From assembly GCF_000145235.1 (NCBI RefSeq), contig NC_014391.1:6281501-6345500 (forward strand): a DNA stretch of 64,000 bases. Reading direction: 5' to 3'. A program made the translations under genes and the position numbers. The first letter of the stretch is position 1. Each line of letters opens with the position of its first letter. The DNA is from Micromonospora aurantiaca ATCC 27029 (GTDB lineage Bacteria; Actinomycetota; Actinomycetes; Mycobacteriales; Micromonosporaceae). This document shows positions 16,300 to 26,012 of this stretch, piece after piece. The notes under the pieces are model-generated. The model saw only the letters and a program-made list of their open reading frames with translations. It was not told the origin of the DNA and made no database searches.

Positions 16300-19116
16300 T
16301 CAGCCCGTTGTGCTGCGCGGCTCGAACGCCGGCCACGAACCCGGCGTCTGCTTGCCGAACCGGGGCGAGTCGGCGGCCAGGTCCGGGTGCTCGACGTGCA
16401 GCGCCAGCGCCGCCACCTCGTCCAGCCGCAGCCCCGTCCCGGCGCCGTAGGCGGCGTCGAACGACTCGTCGCCCAGCACCCGCCGCAGCTCCGTCTGCCG
16501 GGCCGACCAGTACGGGCCGTATATCCCCGGTGTGGCCCGCAGGTTCGCCCGGGTGGCCTGCGCCGCCCCGAACAGCCGGGCCGCCGCCAGCGCGTCCCCG
16601 GCGAGCGCGCAGCGAACCGCTATCGCGTTGATCGTGTCGCAGGCCCGGCCCAGGTAGCCGTGACTCATCCGGGACCGCAACGCCACCAGCAGGTGCTCGT
16701 GCGCGGCGACCAGGTCGCCCCGGGCCAGGGCCACCATGCCGAGCAGCATGTCCACCGACCGGCCGCCCCGCTCGGCGGGCCGGGCCGCCTCGACCGGGCG
16801 GGCCGCGGCGAGCAGATCGGCCGCCTCGTCCAGCGCGCCCCGGCGCCAGAGCAGCTCGGCGAGGTTGTAGACGGCCAGGAGCGCGTCGCCCACCACGTCC
16901 TGCGCGTACGCCCAGTCGATCACCTCACGGCAGACCCGCTCCGCCTCGGCGAACTGCCCCATGTCGACCAGCGGCGCCGCGCGACCGGCCAGCACCCGGG
17001 CCAGCAGCCCTCGGTCACCGGACTGCCGGGCGGCCGCCTCGGCCCGCTGCGAGTACCGCAGCTCCTCGCCGAACTCGCCGTCCGCGCCCGCGTGCAGCGA
17101 GTGCATGTGGTACGCGGCGGCCAGCTCGGCGTCCGGCATCACCTCGCCGGTCTCGGCGAGCCGGCCGTAGAGCCGGAACAGCCAGAGCCGCCCCTCCCGG
17201 GCCAGCCCGCGCTCCCGCCACCACTGGTCCAGGTCACCCGCCAGCGACAGTCCCGACCGGGCGCTGCCACCTGTGGCGCACCAGCGCAACGCGGCCCGCA
17301 ACTCGTTCGCCAGCGGGTCGAGCGCGTACAGGGAGAGCGTCACCGGGCGGCCGTCCGGCCCCAGGTGCGCCCGGTCCAGCGCGTGCCGGCACCAGGCGAC
17401 GTGCCGGTCCCGGGCGCTCTGCTCCTCGCCCGCCTCGACCAGCCGCCGGGCCGCGTACGCCCGGATCGGGTCGAGCATCCGGTAGGTGCTGCCGGAGGCG
17501 TGCGGCTCGGCCAGCACCATCGACTTGTCCACCAGCACCGAGAGCGGGTCGAGCGGGTCCTCGTCGAGCAGCCACTGCACGGTGGGCAGGTCCACCGGGC
17601 CGGCGAACACCGCCATCCAGCGCAGCAGCCGGGCCGAGCGCGCGCCGAGCGTCCGGTACGACCACGTCACTGTGGCCTGGATGGTCAGGTGCCGCTCGCT
17701 CGCCGACCGCTGCACCGCCCGGGTCGCCGGGGTGGGCGGTGCGGCGCCGGTCGCGGCGGCCACCAGATCCACCGTGTCCTGCTGGTTGCCGCTCCAGCCG
17801 GCCTCCACCGGCGGCGGCTCCGCCGTCTCCCGCCCGGCGTCGAGCGTGCCCAGCATGTCGTCCAGCCGCTCGGCCAGTTGCCCGGCCGAGAGCACCCGCA
17901 GCCGGGCCGCGGCAAGCTCGATGGCCAGCGGCAACCCGTCCAGGCGGCGTACCACCCGGTGCAGGTCGGCCTGCTCGGCCGGCTCCGGCGCCCGGCCGCC
18001 GCGCGCCACGGCGGTACGGTCCAGCAGCAGCGCCACCGCGTCGCTCCCCCCGCCGTCGGGCCCCTCGTCCACCGACAGCGGCGGTATCCGCCACACCACC
18101 TCGCCGGGTACGCCGAACGACTCCCGGCTGGTCGCCAGCACCCGCACACCCCGGCCACCGGCGAGCAGCCGGCCGATCACCTCGGCCGACGCCGCGGTCT
18201 GGGCGTCGCAGGTGTCCAGCAGCACGAGCATCCGGCGCGGCGCCGCGTACTCCACGAGGGTGTCGACCATCGGCCGGCCGGGCTCCGGGCGCAGGCCGAG
18301 CACGGCGGCGATCTCGAACGCCACCAGCCCCGGGTCGGTCACCGCGGCGATGTCGACGAACCAGACGCCGTCGGGGTAGTCCTCGACGATCCCGGAGGCC
18401 AGCTCCACCGCCAGCCGGGTCTTGCCGGCGCCGCCCGCGCCGAGCACCGTCACCAGGCGGTACGCCTCGACCAGCCGCCCCAGCTCGGCGCGCTCGGCCT
18501 GCCGGCCGACGAACGAGGTGACCTGGGTGGGCAGGTTGTGTGCTGTCGCGTCGGCGGTACGCGGACGCGGGAACCGCCGCTCCAGCCCGGGTGCGACGAG
18601 CTGGAACAGCCGCTCCCGGTCGTCGAAGCCGCGCAGCCGGTGCAGTCCGAGGTCCAGCAGGGACACCCCGTCCGGCAGCGGGTCGGCGTGCCGGGCGGTG
18701 GCGGCGGAGCAGAGCACCTGCCCGCCGTGCGCGGCGGCGGCCACCCGGGCGGCCCGGTGCACCTCGGGGCTGGCGTACTCGCCGTCGCGGGGCTCGGCGT
18801 ACCCGGTGTGCAGTCCCATCCGTACCCGAGGGGTGGCGTCCGGGTTGGGCCACTCGTGGCCGGCGAGCGCGCGCTGCGCGGTCAGGCAGGCGCGGACCGC
18901 GGCGGCGGCGTCGGGGAACGCGAGGAAGAACGAGTCCCCCTCGGTCAGCAGCTCGGCCCCGTCGGTGCCGGCCAGGGTGTCGCGCAGCAGCCGCCGGTGC
19001 TCGTGCAGGACCGGGCGGTAGACCGGGCCGAGCATCCGGGCCAGCCGCGTCGAGCCCTCGATGTCGGTGAACACGAAGGTCACCCACCCGCTGGGGAGGT
19101 GGTGTCCTTGCGACAT
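16300..19116 (-). CDS. nucleotidyl cyclase domain - NB-ARC ATPase - TPR regulator
   Basis: A 938-residue cytoplasmic signalling protein. Residues 8-175 form a class III nucleotidyl cyclase domain: both metal aspartates are present (FTDIEGSTR and EGDSFFLAF) and the Arg of the VxxAAR segment is kept, but the usual transition-state Asn is His (SPEVHRAARV). An AAA/NB-ARC ATPase follows with Walker A LGAGGAGKTRLAVELA near residue 230 and a Walker B-like RMLVLLDTCD; the rest is an alpha-helical TPR-like array. This layout occurs in the actinobacterial adenylate cyclase/AfsR-like family, in which cyclase activity is often untested. The ATG has GGCGGAGGTTCGACGT upstream. Likely a ligand-gated regulator; cyclase activity is uncertain. 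Confidence 0.85.
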   Translation of the reverse strand: MSQGHHLPSGWVTFVFTDIEGSTRLARMLGPVYRPVLHEHRRLLRDTLAGTDGAELLTEGDSFFLAFPDAAAAVRACLTAQRALAGHEWPNPDATPRVRMGLHTGYAEPRDGEYASPEVHRAARVAAAAHGGQVLCSAATARHADPLPDGVSLLDLGLHRLRGFDDRERLFQLVAPGLERRFPRPRTADATAHNLPTQVTSFVGRQAERAELGRLVEAYRLVTVLGAGGAGKTRLAVELASGIVEDYPDGVWFVDIAAVTDPGLVAFEIAAVLGLRPEPGRPMVDTLVEYAAPRRMLVLLDTCDAQTAASAEVIGRLLAGGRGVRVLATSRESFGVPGEVVWRIPPLSVDEGPDGGGSDAVALLLDRTAVARGGRAPEPAEQADLHRVVRRLDGLPLAIELAAARLRVLSAGQLAERLDDMLGTLDAGRETAEPPPVEAGWSGNQQDTVDLVAAATGAAPPTPATRAVQRSASERHLTIQATVTWSYRTLGARSARLLRWMAVFAGPVDLPTVQWLLDEDPLDPLSVLVDKSMVLAEPHASGSTYRMLDPIRAYAARRLVEAGEEQSARDRHVAWCRHALDRAHLGPDGRPVTLSLYALDPLANELRAALRWCATGGSARSGLSLAGDLDQWWRERGLAREGRLWLFRLYGRLAETGEVMPDAELAAAYHMHSLHAGADGEFGEELRYSQRAEAAARQSGDRGLLARVLAGRAAPLVDMGQFAEAERVCREVIDWAYAQDVVGDALLAVYNLAELLWRRGALDEAADLLAAARPVEAARPAERGGRSVDMLLGMVALARGDLVAAHEHLLVALRSRMSHGYLGRACDTINAIAVRCALAGDALAAARLFGAAQATRANLRATPGIYGPYWSARQTELRRVLGDESFDAAYGAGTGLRLDEVAALALHVEHPDLAADSPRFGKQTPGSWPAFEPRSTTG

Positions 19117-19271
19117 ACGTCGAACCTCCGCCCGGTGACGTCGGGTTCATGCTGCCCTATGGTCGTGCCGTCACGCATCGTGAGAACGGCTGGGCAGATT
19201 CCGCCCCAAGGTGCCAAAGGATCACACCGGCGGCAAGACCCCGATCGACCCGCGGGACGGACGGCGGAAAG

Positions 19272-19487
19272 TCAGCAGCCGCAGGAGCCGCCGCAGCAAC
19301 CGCCGCCGCTGGGAATCCCACCGCTCGGAGCGGAGCCGCCCCGGCCGGTGACGGCCACCGTGGACAGCAGTTTCACCGTGTCGGCGTGGCCCTGCGGGCA
19401 GGTGGCCGGCCGTCCGGCCTCGGCCATCGGGCGGTTGACCTCGAAGGTGTCGCCGCAGGCGCGGCAACGGAACTCGTACCGGGGCAT
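19272..19487 (-). CDS. FmdB-family zinc-ribbon protein
   Basis: A 71-residue FmdB-type zinc ribbon. It begins YEFRCRACGDTFEV with a first CxxC, then only one further cysteine (CPQGH), so the second metal pair is CxxxH rather than the common CxxC. A low-complexity tail is unusually cysteine- and glycine-rich (GGGCCGGSCGC). FmdB-family proteins are small predicted regulators whose target is mostly unknown. It is separate from any C1-metabolism genes here. The tail could supply extra metal ligands. Confidence 0.75.
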   Translation of the reverse strand: MPRYEFRCRACGDTFEVNRPMAEAGRPATCPQGHADTVKLLSTVAVTGRGGSAPSGGIPSGGGCCGGSCGC

Positions 19488-19525
19488 GTCCCAAGCGTAC
19501 GGCCGGGCCTGACGTCGTCACCCGG

Positions 19526-20839
19526 ATGGGTGATACTCGACGGGTGGTGGACGGCGAACGGCGAGCGACGGCCCGGCCCCTGCGACCCGCCGCGCCACCC
19601 GACGACGGCACCCCGCCCATCCCGCGGCCCCGCCGCGAACGCGATTCCCTCCCCCCGAAGTCGCCCGCCGACCCGGCCCGCGACGCGGACGCCGAGCCCG
19701 GCGCGAACCCGGACGCCACGCCCGGCGTCGAGGCCGGTGGGAAGCCGGCCCCCAAGCCGGGCGTCGAGCTGGACGCCCGGCCCGGCGGAAAGCCGCAGCC
19801 CGAATCGGCCGTGAAGGCGGACGCCGAGCCCGGAGCGGGCGGGGACGAGCAGCCGGGCTCGGGGTCGAAGGCACAGGCCGAGGCGGCAGCCGAGAGCGGC
19901 GGGCGGCGTCGGCGGATGCCGTTCGCGCACGCCGTCCGGACGCGCCCGCGGCAACTCACAGTCGGCGCGGCCCGGGCCACCCGCGCCTGGTCCCGGCGGC
20001 CCGGCGGCCGCACCACGCTGCCCGCGCTGTTCCTGCTCGCGCTGGTCGCCGCCGCCGCCACTGCCGGTGCGGTGGTCGTGCCGGCGGCGGTCGGCCGGCC
20101 GGAGCCGGTCGCCGAGGCCACGCCGTCGCAGAGCGTGCCGCAGACCGCGGCGGCGCCCGCCACGCCGCCGTTGCCGGAGCTGACCGGCCTGCCCGGAACC
20201 GCCGCGCCCACCGGCACGCCGCTGCCCGGTGCGACCACCGCGCCGGTGCTGCCCGCCGGGCGTCCCGCCGACGCGCTCACCGGCTGGGCGCAGCGGGTCG
20301 GCGCGGTGACCGGCGTCCCCGTGGTGGCGCTCCAGGCGTACGCCTACGCCGAGCTGGTGCTCGCCCAGACCAACCGTGGGTGCCAGCTGAGCTGGACCAC
20401 GCTGGCCGCGATCGGTTACGTCGAGTCGCGCCACGGCGCGGCCAACGGCGCCACGCTGCAAGCCGACGGGCGGGCCCTGCCGGAGATCAAGGGAGAGCCA
20501 CTCGACGGGCAGGGCGGCCGGTCCCGGATCCTCGACACCGACCAGGGGCTGCTCGACGGCGACCGGGTTCACGACCGGGCGCTCGGCCCGATGCAGTTCA
20601 TCCCGACCACCTGGCAGGAGATCGGCGCGGACGCGGACGGCGACGGCGTGAAGAACCCGCACGACATCGACGACGCGGCGCTGGCCGCCGGGCTCTACCT
20701 GTGCAAGGGCGGCCGGAACATGACCATCCCGGGTGACTGGTGGGGCGCCATCCTTTCCTACAACGATGTGCGTCGGTACGCCCAGGCCGTCTTCGACAAG
20801 GCCGACGAGTACGGCAGGCTCAGCCGCAACGTGAGGTGA
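19526..20839 (+). CDS. membrane-anchored lytic transglycosylase (SLT/MltB-like)
   Basis: A 437-residue protein with a 160-residue disordered N-terminus rich in Pro/Ala/Glu/Lys (repeats such as EPGA, KPAPKPG), a single membrane helix around residues 163-187, and an extracellular Pro/Thr linker. From about 270 it has a lysozyme-like transglycosylase domain. The catalytic glutamate lies in AAIGYVESRHGAANG (about 296), and GPMQFIPTTW and the ILSYND segment are the family's conserved motifs. It cleaves peptidoglycan glycan strands outside the cytoplasmic membrane. The start is the weak point: the ATG used lacks a strong ribosome site, and GTG codons shortly downstream are alternatives. The N-terminus would be cytoplasmic and could interact with partners. 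Confidence 0.82.
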   Translation: MGDTRRVVDGERRATARPLRPAAPPDDGTPPIPRPRRERDSLPPKSPADPARDADAEPGANPDATPGVEAGGKPAPKPGVELDARPGGKPQPESAVKADAEPGAGGDEQPGSGSKAQAEAAAESGGRRRRMPFAHAVRTRPRQLTVGAARATRAWSRRPGGRTTLPALFLLALVAAAATAGAVVVPAAVGRPEPVAEATPSQSVPQTAAAPATPPLPELTGLPGTAAPTGTPLPGATTAPVLPAGRPADALTGWAQRVGAVTGVPVVALQAYAYAELVLAQTNRGCQLSWTTLAAIGYVESRHGAANGATLQADGRALPEIKGEPLDGQGGRSRILDTDQGLLDGDRVHDRALGPMQFIPTTWQEIGADADGDGVKNPHDIDDAALAAGLYLCKGGRNMTIPGDWWGAILSYNDVRRYAQAVFDKADEYGRLSRNVR

Positions 20840-20903
20840 CGGCTCGCGTACATTCGCGGACTCAACCCTTCCCCCCGGCTGCCGTTGACGGCAAGCTAGA
20901 CGG

Positions 20904-21923
20904 GTGATGGTGCGCGAGTGGGATCCCAGGACCGCGTCGTCCGCCGAGATCGCGTCCCTGCTGGACACGCTGAACGCGGTCCTGGCGGCCGATCTGCCGC
21001 AGGATCCGCCATGGCGGGAGAGCTCCATGCGGGAGTATCTCTCCGAGGTGATGCCCGGCGAGCGGCGGATCTCGTGGGTCGCGCAGGAGGACGCCGGCCC
21101 GGACGGCACGCCCGGGGCGATCCTCGGGCATGTGCACGTGCTGCTGCTCGGCGGGATCGGCGTGCTCGAGGTGCTGGTGCACCCGGCGATCCGGCGCAGC
21201 GGCGTCGGCCGCGAGCTGGTGCGGGTGGCCGCCCGCCGGGTCTGGGACGAGGGCTTCCAGTCGATCGGTGTGGAGGTGGTCGGCGACACCCCGGCCGTGG
21301 GGTTCTACGAGTCGCTGGGCTTCACCCGCGACTACGTGGAGACCCGCAGCGTGCTCGACCTGCGCTCGGTGGACTGGCCGGCGCTCACCGAGATGGCCGC
21401 CGAGGTCGGCGCGGGCTACCGCGTGGAGTTCTGGCCGGGTGGCCCGCCGGACGAGCTGATCGAGGCGTACGCGCGGGCCAAGGCCGAGGTGCGCGACTCC
21501 GACGACGTGGAGCTGCGGCCCAGCTCCTACGACCCGGACCGGCTGCGCGACAGCCTCGCCACGCTGCACCGGCGCGGCATGAAGCCGTACATCGTGCTCG
21601 CGCTGCACGAGCAGACCGGCGAGGTGGCCGGGTTGACCGAGGTGGTGGTGCCGGCGCAGCACCCGACCCGGGCCGACCAGTACGACACGATCGTCGTCCA
21701 CGACCACCGCGGCTACGGCATCGACCGGGCCATCAAGGCGCGGATGCTGCTGGAGCTGCGTTCGGCCGAGCCCGAGGTGGCCGAGGTGCAGACCTGGAAC
21801 GCGCAGGACAACGAGTCGATGCTGAAGGTCAACGCCGAGCTGGGCTACCGCCCCGACCGCGACTGGTGCGAATACGGTGTGGACGTGGCCGAACTGGTGC
21901 ACCGGCTGGACAGTCACCGCTGA
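20904..21923 (+). CDS. double GNAT-domain acetyltransferase
   Basis: A 339-residue protein with two GNAT folds in tandem. The first (about residues 1-155) has the acetyl-CoA loop VHPAIRRSGVGRELV and the classic AVGFYESLGF. The second (about 165-335) is divergent and ends with NAQDNESMLKVNAELGYRPD. Two-domain GNATs of this type include mycothiol synthase, but its key residues are not evident here, and the CoA loop of the second domain is poorly conserved, so one domain may be structural. The start is a GTG or the ATG one codon later. The substrate is unknown. Confidence 0.8.
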   Translation: MMVREWDPRTASSAEIASLLDTLNAVLAADLPQDPPWRESSMREYLSEVMPGERRISWVAQEDAGPDGTPGAILGHVHVLLLGGIGVLEVLVHPAIRRSGVGRELVRVAARRVWDEGFQSIGVEVVGDTPAVGFYESLGFTRDYVETRSVLDLRSVDWPALTEMAAEVGAGYRVEFWPGGPPDELIEAYARAKAEVRDSDDVELRPSSYDPDRLRDSLATLHRRGMKPYIVLALHEQTGEVAGLTEVVVPAQHPTRADQYDTIVVHDHRGYGIDRAIKARMLLELRSAEPEVAEVQTWNAQDNESMLKVNAELGYRPDRDWCEYGVDVAELVHRLDSHR

Positions 21924-22014
21924 CCGTTCACCGTCCGGCCATCGAAGGGCTGGACGGTGTACCCACGAGAGCCTTAACGTTCGTTAGTTCCTGTCCACCC
22001 ATCGTGGAGGCCCC

Positions 22015-25000
22015 ATGCGCCCGCGCCGCACCCTCGCCGCGCTCGCGACCACCGCCGCCGTCACCCTCACGGCGATCGCTGTCGCACCCACCGCGGCCAG
22101 CGCCGCGCCCACCGACCTGTTCATCTCGGAGTACGTCGAGGGGTCGTCCAACAACAAGGCCGTCGAGCTGTACAACGGCACCGGCGCCCCGATCGACCTG
22201 GGAGCCGGCGGCTACCAGCTCCAGCTCTTCTTCAACGGCGCCACCACCTCGACGAACGTGGCCCTCACCGGGACCGTCGCCGCCGGTGACGTGTTCGTCT
22301 TCGCCGCCGCGGCGGCCGCGCCGGCGATCCTCGCCCAAGCCGACCAGACGTACTCCGGTTCGCTGTTCAACGGCGACGACGCGATCGTGCTGCGCAAGGG
22401 CGGCACGGTGGTCGACTCCCTGGGCCAGGTCGGCGTCGACCCGGGCAGCGAGTGGGGCAGCGGCCTCACCAGCACTGCGGACAACACGCTGCGCCGGCTG
22501 CCCTCGGTGACCGCCGGCGACACCGACCCGGCGGACGCGTTCGACCCGGCCGCGCAGTGGGCCGGCTTCGCCACCGACACGTTCGACGGCCTGGGCAGCC
22601 ACACCGTCGGCGACGGTCCGGTCGACCAGCCGCCCACAGTGGCCTGCGGCGGCGCGCTGACGCTGTCGGCGGGCGCCACCGCGACCCGCGAGGTGACCGC
22701 GACCGACGCCGACGACACGATCACCGACCTGGCGGTCACCTCGGTCGTGCCGGTGCCGGCGAGCGGCTCGATCAGCCGTACCGCGTTCACCCCGGCGACC
22801 GCCGACGGCGGCACGGCCACCGCGACGCTGACCGCCACCGGCCTGCCGGCCGGCAGCTACGCGGTCACCGTGACCTCCACCGACACCGACGGCGACAGCG
22901 CCACCTGCACGCTCACCGTGCAGGCCACGAGCGTGCTGTCGGTCGGCGAGGTGCAGGGCCGCACCGCCGACGACGAGGACGGCCGCACCGACCGGTCGCC
23001 GCTCGCACCGGCCAGCGGCAACGGCACCAGCTCCACGCTGTACGACGTACGCGGCGTCATCACCGGCATGTCCCTGACCCGCAGTTCGGCCGGGGCCGAC
23101 CAGTGGGGCTTCTACCTCCAGAGCCGGCTCGGCAGCGAGGACGGCGACCCGCTGACCTCCGACGGCCTGTTCGTCTTCATGGGCTCGTTCACCACGCTGA
23201 TCGGCGGGTACGCCCCGACCGTCGGTGACGAGGTCGTGCTGCGCGGCCGGGTCTCCGAGTACTTCAGCCAGACCCAGCTGTCCAGCGCCTCGCTGGTCCG
23301 CAAGCTCGACTCCGGCCTCGACGTGGACACCGTGGTCCGGGTCGACGACGCGGTCCCGCCGGCCGAGGCGGCCGCCGCCGACCTGTTCTGGGAGCGGCAC
23401 GAGGGCGAGCGGATGCGGGTACGCGCCGGCAGCGGCGTCTCCGCGCCCCGGCACATCTACTCCTCCACCGCCGACTCCGAGATCTACGTGCTGGACCGCG
23501 AGGACCCGGTGATGAAGCGGTCCGACCCGTACGCCCGGCGGGTGTTCCGGGACGCGCACCCGCTCGACGACATCCCCAGCACGCTGTTCGACAACGGCAA
23601 CAACCAGCGCATCCTGCTGGGTGCGGGCGGTGTGAAGGCGACCGCCGGTGACTCCCGGGCGCTGCTGCCCGAGGCACGCACGTTCGACACGCTCACCGAG
23701 GACGCCTACGGCTCCGTCTCGTACGCGTTCAGCAAGTACAGCGTGCAGCCGGAGCAGCTCACGCTGACCGGTGGCGCCGACCCGGCCGCCAACCACCCGC
23801 CGCAGCCGGCCGACCGCGGCAGCGAGGTCGCGATCGCCACCTACAACGTGGAGAACCTGTACGACTACCGCGACGACCCGTTCGACGGCTGCGACTTCGC
23901 CGGCAACACCGGCTGCCCCGGCGTCAGCCCGCCGTTCGACTACGTGCCGGCGAGCCCGGAGGCGTACGCGGCCAAGCTGGCCGTGCAGGCCCGGCAGATC
24001 GTCCAGTCGCTGCACAGCCCGGATCTGATCCTGGTGCAGGAGGCCGAGGACCAGGACATCTGCTCGGTGGTCGACGGCGCTCTGGCCTGCGGCGACACCA
24101 ACAACGCCGACGGCGCGCCGGACACCGTGCAGGAGCTGGCACTCGCCATCGCGGCCAACGGCGGCCCGGCGTACGCCGCCGCGTACGACCGGACCGGCGC
24201 GGACGCCCGGGGCATCGCCTCGGCGTTCCTCTACCGGACCGACCGGCTGACGCTCGCCGAGGCGACCGCCGCGGACCCGCTGCTGGGCTCCGCCCCGACC
24301 GTCCAGTACCGCTCGGCGGCGCTGCCGTCCAACGCAGACGTGCAGAACCCCAAGGCGCTCAACGCGGTGCTGCCGGCCGACGTGGACCGGTCGACCGGGG
24401 TGGACGGCAGCAACGTCTACACCCGTGCGGCGCAGGTGGCCCGGTTCACCGTGAAGGCCGGCCCCGGATCGACCGAGCGGTTCACGCTCTGGGCGGTCGC
24501 CAACCACTTCTCGTCCGGACCGGACAGCCGGGTCGGGCAGCGCCGCGAGCAGGCCGCGTACGGGGCAGCGATCGTCCAGGCGGTCGAGGCGAGCGACCCG
24601 AACGCCCGCGTGGTCTACGGCGGGGACCTGAACGTCTTCCCCCGCCCGGACGACCCGATCGCCACCGCCCAGAACCCGACCCCGTCGGACCAGCTCGCCC
24701 CGTTGTACGAGGCCGGGCTGCACAACCTCTGGGACGACCTGGTGAAGGACGCGCCGGCGTCGGCGTACTCGTACACATTCAGCGGTCAGGCGCAGACGCT
24801 GGACAACCTCTTCGTGAACGACCCGATGCACGACGACCTGGTGCAGGTACGGACGGCGCACATCAACGCCGACTACCCGACCGACGCGCCGGAGCTGGGC
24901 GACCGGGGTGCCAGCGACCACGACCCGCAGGTGGCCCGGTTCCGGTCGCGCGCCTCGCTGCGGGTCGCGGACACCTCGGTCACCGAGGGCGACAAGGGCA

Positions 25001-25284
25001 CCAGCACGATGACGTTCACCGTCACCGTGTCCCGCCCGCTCTCCGAGCCGGCCCTGATCTGCGCGGCCACCTACGGCACCACCGCCCAGGCCGGGTCGGA
25101 CTACGACCCGTACGTGGGCTGCCGGTTGCTGGCCGCGGGCCGGACCTCGCTGACGTTCCCGGTCACCGTGCGCGGTGACCGCAAGCGCGAGGCGGACGAG
25201 AAGCTCACGCTGTACGTGGCCGGGGTGCCGGGCCTGCGGCTCGCCGACCCGTCCGGCGTCGGGACGATCCTGAACGACGACTGA
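22015..25284 (+). CDS. secreted endonuclease/exonuclease/phosphatase-family nuclease (LTD + EEP)
   Basis: A 1089-residue secreted nuclease of the ExeM/NucH type. An N-terminal signal (first 30 residues, ending AASAAP) precedes a lamin-tail domain (DLFISEYVEGSSNNKAVELYN at residues 32-52). An OB-like/immunoglobulin-like middle follows, with cysteine-bearing beta stretches, then the endonuclease/exonuclease/phosphatase catalytic domain from about 610 (IATYNVENLYDYRD, LILVQEAEDQD, VYGGDLNVF, and DRGASDHDPQVARF carrying the metal and catalytic His/Asp). The last 100 residues form a Calx-beta-like module (VADTSVTEGDKGTSTMTFTVTVSRPL). It should degrade extracellular DNA. ATG after CGTGGAGGCCCC; single-gene unit with a convergent neighbour. 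Confidence 0.88.
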   Translation: MRPRRTLAALATTAAVTLTAIAVAPTAASAAPTDLFISEYVEGSSNNKAVELYNGTGAPIDLGAGGYQLQLFFNGATTSTNVALTGTVAAGDVFVFAAAAAAPAILAQADQTYSGSLFNGDDAIVLRKGGTVVDSLGQVGVDPGSEWGSGLTSTADNTLRRLPSVTAGDTDPADAFDPAAQWAGFATDTFDGLGSHTVGDGPVDQPPTVACGGALTLSAGATATREVTATDADDTITDLAVTSVVPVPASGSISRTAFTPATADGGTATATLTATGLPAGSYAVTVTSTDTDGDSATCTLTVQATSVLSVGEVQGRTADDEDGRTDRSPLAPASGNGTSSTLYDVRGVITGMSLTRSSAGADQWGFYLQSRLGSEDGDPLTSDGLFVFMGSFTTLIGGYAPTVGDEVVLRGRVSEYFSQTQLSSASLVRKLDSGLDVDTVVRVDDAVPPAEAAAADLFWERHEGERMRVRAGSGVSAPRHIYSSTADSEIYVLDREDPVMKRSDPYARRVFRDAHPLDDIPSTLFDNGNNQRILLGAGGVKATAGDSRALLPEARTFDTLTEDAYGSVSYAFSKYSVQPEQLTLTGGADPAANHPPQPADRGSEVAIATYNVENLYDYRDDPFDGCDFAGNTGCPGVSPPFDYVPASPEAYAAKLAVQARQIVQSLHSPDLILVQEAEDQDICSVVDGALACGDTNNADGAPDTVQELALAIAANGGPAYAAAYDRTGADARGIASAFLYRTDRLTLAEATAADPLLGSAPTVQYRSAALPSNADVQNPKALNAVLPADVDRSTGVDGSNVYTRAAQVARFTVKAGPGSTERFTLWAVANHFSSGPDSRVGQRREQAAYGAAIVQAVEASDPNARVVYGGDLNVFPRPDDPIATAQNPTPSDQLAPLYEAGLHNLWDDLVKDAPASAYSYTFSGQAQTLDNLFVNDPMHDDLVQVRTAHINADYPTDAPELGDRGASDHDPQVARFRSRASLRVADTSVTEGDKGTSTMTFTVTVSRPLSEPALICAATYGTTAQAGSDYDPYVGCRLLAAGRTSLTFPVTVRGDRKREADEKLTLYVAGVPGLRLADPSGVGTILNDD

Positions 25285-25296
25285 GCGGTGTGCCGC

Positions 25297-25342
25297 GCGG
25301 CGGCCCGTCGATCCCCTCATGGGCGGATCGGCGGGCCGCCGC
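25297..25342. terminator. hairpin between convergent genes
   Basis: Arms of 18 bases (GCGGCGGCCCGTCGATCC and its near-complement, one mismatch) over a ten-base loop; the right arm lies inside the 3' end of the regulator gene. It fits a shared bidirectional terminator. Confidence 0.6.
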
Positions 25343-26012
25343 GGTATCCGCACCGTTGCGGATCGGGCGGAGGCGGCACGCTCCGGTACTTGGCCACCCG
25401 CACCTCCCACTGGCTGCGGCGGCGCAGCCAGTCCCGGACCTCCCGGTTGCGGTAGAACGTCTCCGGCGGGCGGGCCAGCCCGTACCGGTCGGCCCACCAC
25501 TCCCCCGGCTCCGGGTCGGTGATGACGTCGAGGTGGGACGGGTACCGCCGCTCCGCGCCGTCCCGCAGGTCGGCCCGGTCACGCATCGGCTTGAGCACCC
25601 GGCCGGCCTCGTCGACGACCACGAGCCGGAAGCCGGCCGTGCCGACGATGCGCGACAGCATGGTCAGGCTCGGCGTCAGCGTCCCCGCCTCGATCCGCCC
25701 GATCGTGCTCGGATGCACCCGGGCGAACCGGGCCAGCTCACGTTGGCTGGCGTCGGCCCGGCGACGCACCGCCCGGACGATCCCCGGCGCCGGGAACGGC
25801 ACGTCGAACGACTCGGTCAGCAGCGCCGGCCCGTCGCCTCCCGCCGCCGCGGCGGGCACGCCGGGCACGCCGGGTGCGCCAGGCACGCCGGGTGCGGCGC
25901 AGGCTCCCGTCCCCGCGCCCGTGGCAGCGGCGGTGGCGGTGCCGCTGTGGGCGCCCGTGGCGGTGCCGGCGGCGGCGCCCGCCTCCGGCTCGGTGTCGGC
26001 GATGTCTGTCAC
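25317..26012 (-). CDS. XRE-family helix-turn-helix regulator
   Basis: A 231-residue regulator. After an N-terminal 70-residue low-complexity stretch (Ala/Gly/Thr/Pro, APGVPGAPGVPGVPA) comes an XRE helix-turn-helix at about residues 75-130: ASQRELARFARVHPSTIGRIEAG and LTPSLTMLSRIVGTAGF. The C-terminal 90 residues are basic and tryptophan-rich (WWADRYGLARPPETFYRNREVRDWLRRR) and unlike known ligand domains. I chose the GTG beginning VTDIADTEPEAG; a further upstream ATG frame would add a cysteine-rich stretch without support. Target unknown. Confidence 0.7.
   Translation of the reverse strand: MTDIADTEPEAGAAAGTATGAHSGTATAAATGAGTGACAAPGVPGAPGVPGVPAAAAGGDGPALLTESFDVPFPAPGIVRAVRRRADASQRELARFARVHPSTIGRIEAGTLTPSLTMLSRIVGTAGFRLVVVDEAGRVLKPMRDRADLRDGAERRYPSHLDVITDPEPGEWWADRYGLARPPETFYRNREVRDWLRRRSQWEVRVAKYRSVPPPPDPQRCGYRGGPPIRP

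Noticed and set aside
16387..19512. 1041-codon open frame opposite the cyclase-ATPase gene
   Set aside because: Composition of an antisense shadow; the minus-strand protein has complete motifs.
21928..25500. 1190-codon open frame on the minus strand opposite the secreted nuclease
   Set aside because: Valine/arginine/glycine-rich with no domain, exactly antisense to a gene with clear signal peptide and catalytic motifs; a GC-bias shadow.
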